In this document: piece by piece, positions 45,183 through 52,083 of the stretch
Numbering within the stretch: the first letter of the stretch is position 1
Layout of the letters: every line of letters begins with the position of its first letter
DNA from: Belliella baltica DSM 15883
GTDB lineage: Bacteria; Bacteroidota; Bacteroidia; Cytophagales; Cyclobacteriaceae
DNA: 64,000 nt
Reading direction: 5' to 3'
Assembly (NCBI RefSeq): GCF_000265405.1
Contig: NC_018010.1
Span: 1,612,001 to 1,676,000, forward strand
Notes under the pieces: generated by a model
What the model was told of the DNA's origin: nothing
Databases searched by the model: none
What the model saw: the letters and a program-made list of their open reading frames with translations, nothing else
Program-made: the position numbers and the translations under genes

Positions 45183-45599
45183 AAACACTCTATTTTATTA
45201 GCCCTTTTCTTGGTTTTTTCCCTGTCTTCTTGTGATGTGGAGGATGTATTTAAGGTATTTAAATGGAGTGTAGATAGTTTCATTGGAGAAGGCTTTTTGC
45301 CTTCTGAGGAAATAATTGCTTTAGGAGCTTTTCAACGAACTGAAGTGAATGTTCAGCAGAAAACAGAAAATGGTGAATCAGCCGGAACCATTGAATTGAA
45401 GCTTTATAATGGAAATTCTGAAGCACTGAGACTCAATGAAGAAGGAACAGCGAGAAAATGTGCTGAACTTTATGCAGAAGGCTTTTCAAAAATAGAAGAT
45501 TATCAAAAAATCATGATCTATTTTATTCAAACAGACCCCAATAATCCTGATAATATAGCGATTACCGAATATGCATTTGAAGTCAAAGATTTCCTTTAA
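45165..45599 (+). CDS. Small lipoprotein with IS66-supplied start codon
   Basis: A 144-residue lipoprotein of unknown family. Its ATG and first six codons (MYLSSY) lie in the terminal repeat of IS66 copy A; native sequence begins at KHSILLALFLVFSLSSC, a complete lipoprotein signal with lipid-bearing cysteine at residue 23. The mature part contains FKWSVDSFIGEGFLPSEEII and ends FEVKDFL. Before the insertion the protein began MKKHSILLAL and was coupled to the RidA gene. Expression now depends on a promoter inside or beyond the element, which I cannot identify. IS66 copy B begins 11 bases after the stop. Confidence 0.78.
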   Translation: MYLSSYKHSILLALFLVFSLSSCDVEDVFKVFKWSVDSFIGEGFLPSEEIIALGAFQRTEVNVQQKTENGESAGTIELKLYNGNSEALRLNEEGTARKCAELYAEGFSKIEDYQKIMIYFIQTDPNNPDNIAITEYAFEVKDFL

Positions 45600-45610
45600 T
45601 TAAAAGTTAT

Positions 45611-47192
45611 GTAACTACTCAGGTTGTAAATTAGCTATATGATTTAGATTTTCTAAGATATTTCCCGAACGTTTGATCAGGGTATCCACGACGGATCTTA
45701 TAACACTGAAGTTTTCAGCTCCATTGTTGGATTTGAACTGTCCTGATATTTTTTGTTTCACCTTGATGTTGCGTATGGCTCTTTCAGAGGCATTGTTATC
45801 CGGTGGTACTTTTTGGTGATAGAGAAAAGTAAAAAGTGACTTTCTGTATTTCAGGAGTCTTTTTTGTAGGGATACTGCTTCTTTATGTTTTGACTCTACA
45901 GGTTGGGCGAGTAGGTTATCCATCTTCTCTTCAATGGAAGCAATACTCCTGCTATTCTCTGGATCTGGTAGTTTTTTGAGTTTTCTCTTCAGTGAGATAG
46001 CTTCCCTGAACAGGGCCCTAAGGCTGTCAGCCCATTTAGATTTATAGCGTTCAACAATGTAGTTGAGCTCCCTAAGCAGATGTGCACAACAGAGCTGGTG
46101 CAGGTTTTCCGAATAGTTGAAGTATGCCCTCCATGCATCGTGGCACAATACTGCCTTTCCGAACCCATCGGGAAAATGTGTATTCATCGCCTTAAGTCCA
46201 CGTGATTCAGATATAGCTAACAGGGTGAGTTCCTCGGTCTGATAAGTCCAGACCCACTGTTTGTTTCCATCCACTTTAGCCCCAGTCTCGTCAGCTCCTA
46301 TCACAGGACTTTTAGAGACTGCCGTCTTTATCTTTGCATATATTGGTGCAGACTTGCGGGCAAACCTACCGATAATGTTATCGATACTCCCCTCGCTGAG
46401 ATTAATACCGAAGCAGTCCCTGAGAAGTTCTTTCATCCTTCTATAGGGAACATACTGTCTGGCATGCAGATAACCGACAATGGTTTCAACACCGCTCCCG
46501 TACTGTATGGGGGCATTGATATTGTCAGGGAATGACCCACTGATCTTTCTCCACAGGAACAGTTTTTGGAAAAGATTCTATGCTCGGTACATACCACTTT
46601 AATCACAGGAAGATCCAGGACCTGTCTTTTGGAGGACAGTTCTGCTGGAACCGCCGACAGATCACCACCACAGCAGGTACAGAATAAAGGGATGTGGTTT
46701 TCTATTATGTCCGGGGAGGATGTCATTTCAAGGGTATGGCCTTTGTGTCCAGGCTGACCGCCGGTTTTGCGCCCTGTATCCTGACGGAGACTCTGATTTT
46801 TTTTGGGGCGGTTCTCGTCTTTTGAAGGGGGAACCGAGCTGTTGCGGCTGTTTTTGGGATTACGGTAACGGGCAAGCTCATTTTCCAAATCGGATACCCT
46901 AGATTTTAAAGACTTGACCTGCTCCATAAGCTGGAGGTTCATCTTGATCAGTTCCTGAATAAGCGTATCCCTGTGGTCCAATATACTATAGAAATGTTTC
47001 CTGAATATCAGCACATAATCCCATGAATACCAATAATCCACGCTGTTTTTCCCCACAAAAAAATGTGGATAAACCAACTTTAAAGCTGATTTTCGTACAT
47101 TCACATACAAATACGCATCAATACACCACAGAGGGCAACAAGACTCCAAATACTTGAATATCGGTCAGTAAATAATGTACCTGAGTAGTTAC
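45611..47192 (-). mobile_element. IS66-family insertion sequence, copy B (1582 bp, frameshifted)
   Basis: It has the same 14-bp terminal repeats as copy A and differs at three positions: one T missing in a T-run (46546-46548) and two substitutions. The flanks do not form a target duplication (AAAGTTAT on the left, GAAAATTT on the right), so the present junctions arose by recombination or deletion rather than simple insertion. Its right end is the left boundary of the second cassette copy. Confidence 0.92.
45615..46942 (-). pseudogene. IS66 transposase, copy B, split by a 1-base deletion
   Basis: The sequence is nearly identical to copy A, but loss of one T near 46546 shifts the frame just after the zinc-finger region. 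The N-terminal part reads into unrelated residues and stops near 46433, and the catalytic half (45615-46436) is left in another frame. A cysteine in the FCVIRS segment of copy A is serine here. The copy is probably inactive but could be mobilised by copy A because its ends are intact. Confidence 0.9.
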
Positions 47193-47328
47193 GAAAATTT
47201 AAATTTGAAAAGTCAAATTTTAGAAACAAAACGTAATAATTAATATATAAGATTTTTTTGTGACTTTTCTGATAAACTAATTAACTCTGATCCACTTTAG
47301 AATCTTATAAAAAAAATCAAACTAACTA

Positions 47329-47358
47329 TTGCGTATAATAATAATAATAATAATATTG
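47329..47358 (+). promoter_or_regulatory. Promoter-like elements with ATA microsatellite spacer, copy 2 (7 units)
   Basis: TTG at 47329-47331 and TAATATTG at 47351-47358 are 19 bases apart, the usual Bacteroidota spacing. The spacer is built of an ATA repeat of seven units (47335-47355, overlapping the -7-like box). The -7 box has one mismatch to TAnnTTTG. Confidence 0.5.
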
Positions 47359-47381
47359 CAAAAGCTCTTAGGCGAGAGTTG

Positions 47382-47395
47382 ACTTTGGCCAAAGT
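47382..47395. promoter_or_regulatory. 14-bp perfect palindrome upstream of the peptide gene, copy 2
   Basis: ACTTTGGCCAAAGT, identical to that in copy 1 and at the same distance from the start codon. Confidence 0.4.
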
Positions 47396-47422
47396 TTTTT
47401 ATTTATTTTACTTTAGTGAATT

Positions 47423-47608
47423 ATGAAAAAGTACACATTATTAATGGCGATTCTTGGAGTTTTTGCATTTTATTCGAACCCTGTGGTAGGTCAAGAAGAA
47501 GTGCCGGATGATGAATATGAGTGGTGTCAATTTATTGATAGACCAGATAGACCTGAAATAGATGGTTGTAAAGTTGCTTATTTCGATCATATTTGTCCTT
47601 GCGAATAA
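47423..47608 (+). CDS. Small secreted cysteine-containing peptide, copy 2
   Basis: The 61-residue precursor is identical to that at 32786-32971: signal peptide, acidic mature part, and cysteines in WCQF, DGCKV and ICPCE. Here the upstream promoter-like elements have the favourable 19-base spacing and the downstream DUF4221 gene is in frame, so this is the copy more likely to be expressed. Confidence 0.75.
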   Translation: MKKYTLLMAILGVFAFYSNPVVGQEEVPDDEYEWCQFIDRPDRPEIDGCKVAYFDHICPCE

Positions 47609-47615
47609 TTTCTTT

Positions 47616-47650
47616 AGCCCACTTCAATCATTTTTGAAGTGGGCTTTATT
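47616..47650 (+). terminator. Terminator/attenuator hairpin between peptide and DUF4221 genes, copy 2
   Basis: Same stem as in copy 1, AGCCCACTTCAA / TTGAAGTGGGCT, followed by a T-rich tract, 18 bases before the DUF4221 start codon. Confidence 0.75.
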
Positions 47651-47667
47651 AATTAAAAAACAAAAAT

Positions 47668-48810
47668 ATGTATTTAAAAAAAAAATTGATACCGGTAATT
47701 TTCATTTTCATTTTCTCATGTAATGATCAAGATTATGGAAAATTTATTTTAAAGGAATTGGATGAGATTGTTGTCCCTGTTAATGATTTCGCATTATCCA
47801 ATCCAGGAATGATTAGTATTTACGACTCAGACTCTGGAGAACATGTAATGATTTACAATCATGTAATCAACAAACTGCAGATTTCAGAATTTCCATCTGG
47901 AAAATTGAAATTAAATATTCCATTAGAGTTTGAGAGCGAGAAAAGAACTAAGCGATTTACAGGAGGAACTCTGATTGCTGAAGATTCGATTTTTGTGACA
48001 TTTTATCCTCCTTCACTTGGAATGATAAATTTTAAAGGTGATTTAACCTTTGAACAAAAATTACCTGAATCTAATTATAGAGTTTCACATATCGGGAATG
48101 GGAGCATGATCCCACTTTTCAAATCGAATGGTAGAATTTATGGTGCTCAGCCATTCCTAATGGATCATCATAGAATGTCAAAGGAAGATGTTCAAAAACA
48201 GCAGTTGGTTTACAGTGTGAGTTTGGAGGAAGATGGTGCGGCCTGGCATGAAGTTTTTTATAGTCCGACTTATTGGGATGAAGGGAAAAAGCTTTCCTAT
48301 TTTTCTTGGGCAAAGCGTGGTGATTTGATTTATATTTCTCCATTTTACGATCATCAAATTCAGGTTTTTGATACCAAAACAAATCAAGTTGTAAATGTCA
48401 AAACCGTCAAGTCAAGTCAAGTGGATAATTTCAATGTGGTGAATCAAATGCCTGAAAACGAAAGTAAATCAGTAATCGCTACCTTGGAGTCAGGTCAATA
48501 TGAGACTTTTTTATATGATAAATATAGAGATGTTTTTTATAGAGTTTTCCTCCCACCTTATCCGATCGAAAAGCAGTATGAAATAGAGGAACTTAGATTA
48601 ATGGAAAGATCAAGACCAAAAACAGGAATCATGGTTCTTGATGCAGATTTGAATATTCTTTCAGAGCATATATTTGATTTATTTCAAGTTCACTCTTCAG
48701 ATAATTTTCTTGTTGGTAAAGAAGGGCTTTATGTCTCAACTAATAATATGAATAGTCCGAGCTTTACCGATGATCAAATGAGCTATGTTAAGTTGAAACT
48801 GGATCAATAA
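47668..48810 (+). CDS. DUF4221 family lipoprotein, copy 2 (intact)
   Basis: A 380-residue lipoprotein. The start MYLKKKLIPVIFIFIFSC is read through a run of ten A (47676-47685); the lipid-bearing cysteine is residue 18. The mature part is rich in short beta-strands with recurring aromatic and aspartate positions (HVMIYNHVINKLQISEF; HQIQVFDTKTNQVV), as in a six-bladed propeller. It ends with the family-typical YDKYRDVFYRVFLPPYP region. DUF4221 proteins are known mainly in Bacteroidota and have no assigned function. The preceding secreted peptide and following secreted protein suggest a surface or periplasmic unit. Confidence 0.82.
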   Translation: MYLKKKLIPVIFIFIFSCNDQDYGKFILKELDEIVVPVNDFALSNPGMISIYDSDSGEHVMIYNHVINKLQISEFPSGKLKLNIPLEFESEKRTKRFTGGTLIAEDSIFVTFYPPSLGMINFKGDLTFEQKLPESNYRVSHIGNGSMIPLFKSNGRIYGAQPFLMDHHRMSKEDVQKQQLVYSVSLEEDGAAWHEVFYSPTYWDEGKKLSYFSWAKRGDLIYISPFYDHQIQVFDTKTNQVVNVKTVKSSQVDNFNVVNQMPENESKSVIATLESGQYETFLYDKYRDVFYRVFLPPYPIEKQYEIEELRLMERSRPKTGIMVLDADLNILSEHIFDLFQVHSSDNFLVGKEGLYVSTNNMNSPSFTDDQMSYVKLKLDQ

Positions 48811-48947
48811 CAGTATCTTTAATATTCTAATTTTACATTAAGCTTCTCTAAACTAAATCGAAACTGTGTTATAATCATGCATAGTCCAGATTTCCCTTTT
48901 CACTGATTATTCCCTAACTTTAAGAGAACCCCAAACTATGAGAAGCT

Positions 48948-49259
48948 ATGAAATACCACATCACTTTTATCGTATTGATACTTTGTTTATCGCTGGCAAA
49001 AGCTCAAGAAATTCCAAGCAAAGAAATCCAAATCAAAACAGCCTTGCTCGCTGCTCCAGAAGAAATGAAAGCTGGTGCCATGGTCTATGGATATGATGAA
49101 AAAGGAGAATTTATCATCTTGCGCAAAGGAACCAATGAGCTCATCTGCCTCGCGGACGATCCAAAAAGTCCGGGATTTAATGCTTCTTGCTACTTTAAGG
49201 TGCATATAGCGGTCAAAGTGACCCCCTATCAGCGCTGCAAAGTGACCCCCCGGAGTTAA
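48948..49259 (+). pseudogene. Truncated copy of the 195-residue secreted protein, cut by IS21
   Basis: The first 84 codons equal those of the gene at 34310. At 49201 the sequence switches to the IS21 left end and the frame runs 19 codons into it (ending KVTPRS). The missing C-terminal 111 residues are not found on the other side of the element, so this was not a simple insertion. Confidence 0.88.
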
Positions 49260-49303
49260 GTAGTTTTTTTGGTCAGGAATAGTGGACTTACATCGCGTTA
49301 AAG

Positions 49304-50047
49304 TTATTGTTTTTCGGGATTAATATTACGTTTTCTTCTCAGGGATTCTCCCTTTAGTTCTATCCGGTGAGCATCGTGCACAATTCTATCCAAAATAGCA
49401 TCTGCAAGAGTTTGATCTCCGATTATTTCATACCATGCACTGACCGGTAACTGCGAAGTGATGATGGTGGACTTTTTACCATGTCGGTCCTCTATAATCT
49501 CCATCAGCAACATTCTGCTCTGAACATCCAGGGGTTGTATCCCAAAGTCATCGAGTATCAACACATCAAGTTTTTCGAGTTTGAGCATCTCTTTGATAGA
49601 AGATCCATCAGCCTTAGCCATTTTCAGTTGGGTAAGCAACTTAGTCGTATTCGCATAAAGGACTTTGTGTCCCTTGCTACAAGCCTGATTGCCCAAGGCA
49701 CAGGCAAGATAACTCTTACCTGTGCCTGTACTTCCTGTCATCAGAATGTTTTCTCCTTTGTGGATGTATGCTCCGTCTGCGAGTCTCAATAGTTGATTTT
49801 TGTCCAGTTCACGCCCGGGACGAAAATCCAGTTCCTCGACAGTGGCTTTGTATCGGAAACGTGCACCACGAAGGCTTCGATCCATCCTGCGGTTTTGACG
49901 GTCATCCCATTCGTTTTCCACGAGCAGACTAATCAGTTCATCCGGTGTAAGGGATGACAGAGAGCCGGATTCTGTGGCATGACTGAAGCTTCGTGACATG
50001 CCGTAAAGCTTCATTTTTCTCATTTTTTCAATTGTTTCTTGTATCAT
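49304..50047 (-). CDS. istB: IS21 transposition helper ATPase IstB
   Basis: A 247-residue AAA+ ATPase related to DnaC. Walker A is GSTGTGKSYLA (about 105-115), Walker B is VLILDDFGIQ, and sensor motif TSQLPV follows. IstB remodels target DNA and delivers it to the IstA transposase. It starts 15 bases after istA, the standard order. Confidence 0.95.
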   Translation of the reverse strand: MIQETIEKMRKMKLYGMSRSFSHATESGSLSSLTPDELISLLVENEWDDRQNRRMDRSLRGARFRYKATVEELDFRPGRELDKNQLLRLADGAYIHKGENILMTGSTGTGKSYLACALGNQACSKGHKVLYANTTKLLTQLKMAKADGSSIKEMLKLEKLDVLILDDFGIQPLDVQSRMLLMEIIEDRHGKKSTIITSQLPVSAWYEIIGDQTLADAILDRIVHDAHRIELKGESLRRKRNINPEKQ

Positions 50048-50062
50048 TGGAATTGGTGTTTG

Positions 50063-51619
50063 TTAACTGAAGTATCTGTTGCCACGGATGTTGTGGTGTT
50101 TGGGCATCTGGGAAGACTCATCCAGCTGTTCATCGGAAAAACTGATTGCGTCTAAATTTTTGGAAAGGATCTGTTCAATCATAGGATAGGTGTAAACACC
50201 ATACTCTGACGCTCTTTTGCAGGCTCCAGTGATCCGCTGTGAACCCACTTTACGGGCAAGATGAAGGATTCCGGAGCAGGATCTATAACCTTGCTCCGGA
50301 TGGGGAATAGATTCCATCAGGCTGGATAGGAATTTCCCTACCTCCTTGCTGATCTTATTGCCTTCACTTACAAAGAATTCATAACTCCAATCGGATACAT
50401 ACTTCTGGTTTCCGGCCAGATGATCCCTTAGTGTCGTGTACTTATGCTTCCTTTTATCGCGTTTGTGTTTGGCTATAGGATGATACTTGTAAAAGATCTC
50501 TACCTGGTCATCATTGAAAAGGACTTTGACTTTCTTTCCCATATACTGATGGGGAACACTGTAGTAGTGTTTATCCTCCCCAAGACATATGTGGGTGTTT
50601 TTCATTACAGTGCACACTTTGACACTCATCAGCTGATAAGGAAGTTCGGGAAGTGCCAGCAGACTGTTCCGCTCAAGTGTCTCAAACTGTTCCCTGCGAC
50701 TTTCCTCACCTCTGAGTGCATAGTCATTGTAGTTGGATACCAAAGGAACAAGTGCTTCATTAAGGCTTTCTAAGGATAAAAACACCTTTCCCTGAAGAGC
50801 TACATAAATCCGCTGATATACCAGTCTTACAGCACCTTCGACCAGAGACTTTTCTCTTGGCTGACGCGGTCTTGCCGGAATGATAGTGGTGTTGTAATGC
50901 TCAGCAAAGGTTTCAAAGGTCTCGTTCAGGACTGGAGAGTATTTGCTGCCTTTGGTAACTGCAGACCGGAGGTTGTCAGGCACGATTACCCTTGGAACCC
51001 CGCCGAAGAACTCCAGCATCCTTGTGCAGCTTCCGATGAAGTCGGGTTTCTTCTGGGTGTAAGTGGCTTCCACATAAGTGTATTGAGTACAGCCCAGCGT
51101 AGCCACAAATACCTCTACAGGAAAATGCTCCCCTGTATCGGGATCAGTGACATAGAGCTTTTTACCCGCATAGTCGATGAATACTTTATCTCCGGCTAGG
51201 TGCTCAAAATGCATCGTTAGCCCCTGCTTACCCACGTATTGCCGAATATGTTTGCGGAACTGGCTGGCCTGAAAACCGTCAGGATGCTTCTGTCGGTATT
51301 CTTCCCAGAGACGCTGACGTGTCATGCCTTTTATTCGCAACTTCTTAACGATCCCAGGCAATAAAGGAAGTAATACTTCCAGCCTGTCACTTTGCTGCAC
51401 AGGGGCTGGTGGACCTAATATTAATTCAGCTAAACCTTCATCGGAAAGCTGATTAACCTCTTCAAAGGAAAGGCCTGTTTGTTGAAATCTTTTAAGATAG
51501 GACTTGACAGTATTGCGGGAGACTCCCGTCAATTTGCTGAGCTGCTTGGAGCCATGGCCTTCAAAATGGCCTCGTAAAATTTGTTTGATCTTGTTCATGG
51601 TAAGAGTGCGATTGGCCAT
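50063..51619 (-). CDS. istA: IS21 transposase IstA
   Basis: A 518-residue DDE transposase. The N-terminal helix-turn-helix is GHGSKQLSKLTGVSRNTVKS (about 22-41). The rve-type catalytic core has the first aspartate in KVFIDYAGKK, the second in VPDNLRSAV, and the glutamate in REKSLVEGAV. A basic C-terminal domain follows. An alternative in-frame ATG seven codons downstream is possible. The full catalytic triad suggests an active enzyme. Confidence 0.95.
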   Translation of the reverse strand: MANRTLTMNKIKQILRGHFEGHGSKQLSKLTGVSRNTVKSYLKRFQQTGLSFEEVNQLSDEGLAELILGPPAPVQQSDRLEVLLPLLPGIVKKLRIKGMTRQRLWEEYRQKHPDGFQASQFRKHIRQYVGKQGLTMHFEHLAGDKVFIDYAGKKLYVTDPDTGEHFPVEVFVATLGCTQYTYVEATYTQKKPDFIGSCTRMLEFFGGVPRVIVPDNLRSAVTKGSKYSPVLNETFETFAEHYNTTIIPARPRQPREKSLVEGAVRLVYQRIYVALQGKVFLSLESLNEALVPLVSNYNDYALRGEESRREQFETLERNSLLALPELPYQLMSVKVCTVMKNTHICLGEDKHYYSVPHQYMGKKVKVLFNDDQVEIFYKYHPIAKHKRDKRKHKYTTLRDHLAGNQKYVSDWSYEFFVSEGNKISKEVGKFLSSLMESIPHPEQGYRSCSGILHLARKVGSQRITGACKRASEYGVYTYPMIEQILSKNLDAISFSDEQLDESSQMPKHHNIRGNRYFS

Positions 51620-51694
51620 GGGAATGCTTAATTGTTTGCACTCCTAACAGGACTTAAAAGCCTCTTATTCCATTCCAGAAAAATAACTTTTGAC

Positions 51695-51778
51695 GGGGGT
51701 CAATTTACATCACCAGCCGGGGGTCAATTTGAATCACCAGCTGGGGGTCAATTTAAATCGTCAGAAGGGGGTCAACTT
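51695..51778 (+). repeat. Four 24-bp-spaced repeats at the IS21 right end
   Basis: GGGGGTCAA(T/C)TT begins at 51695, 51719, 51743 and 51767, with partly conserved spacers (ATCACCAGC). These match the multiple terminal binding sites typical of IS21 elements. Confidence 0.85.
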
Positions 51779-51901
51779 CATCATTTTTTGCAGATTGGTC
51801 ATATTGTGAACAAAAAGCCCGGAAATAAGTCCTAGAAGGAAGAGTAACAGCCCTAAAAAGATCAATTGATTGGACTGATTTGATTTGAGTGATTCAGTCA
51901 T
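51761..51901 (-). pseudogene. 5' fragment of a small membrane protein gene, truncated by IS21
   Basis: From ATG 51901 the minus strand reads about 36 native residues (MTESLKSNQSNQLIFLGLLL ... FVHNMTN) with one transmembrane helix, then enters the IS21 end and stops at 51761. The LLLFLLGLISGLFVHNMTN pattern resembles the first helix of hydroxylaminobenzene mutase-like proteins, where Pro-Arg-Met-Gly would come next; this is a tentative match. The rest of the gene is missing from the window. Confidence 0.55.
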
Positions 51902-52083
51902 GATGTGGGTTGATTTGGTGATACTTAAAGTTATGAAAAAATTTTGAATCCTCTGAAAATGAGGTGGTTTAGTTGTACGCGATTGATCTGTGTTCCAATT
52001 ATTTTGCTGAATGAACGGAGAACATAAATCGCTCTTCATGAAAAAAATCAACTGTATCCAAAATATAAATTTTTCTGTTTCAC

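Larger units (their letters stand above)
47356..49200. repeat. Segmental duplication, copy 2
   Basis: It is the counterpart of 32719-34562, one base longer because of the extra A at 47676-47685. On the left, related but diverged sequence extends to the IS66 copy B end at 47192. On the right the copy stops exactly at the first base of the IS21 element (49201). Confidence 0.92.
49201..51792 (-). mobile_element. IS21-family insertion sequence (2592 bp)
   Basis: The ends read TGCATATAGCGGTC... and ...CATTTTTTGCA, giving the IS21 TG...CA termini with imperfect inverted repeats that contain AAGTGACCCCC-type motifs. It encodes IstA and IstB on the minus strand. The right end has four GGGGGTCAA units spaced exactly 24 bases apart (51695, 51719, 51743, 51767), and the left end has two AAAGTGACCCCC units; these are the expected multiple transposase-binding sites. 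No target duplication is seen (left flank ...TTTAAGG, right flank GATTGGTC...). Confidence 0.93.

Noticed and set aside
43600..47192. Composite transposon formed by the two IS66 copies around the small lipoprotein gene
   Set aside because: The outer flanks AAACACTC and GAAAATTT do not match, and copy A has its own matching duplication on both sides, so copy A inserted alone.
48948..49259. A 103-residue secreted protein as a functional gene
   Set aside because: Its last 19 codons are IS21 terminal sequence; it is a truncated copy of the 195-residue gene.
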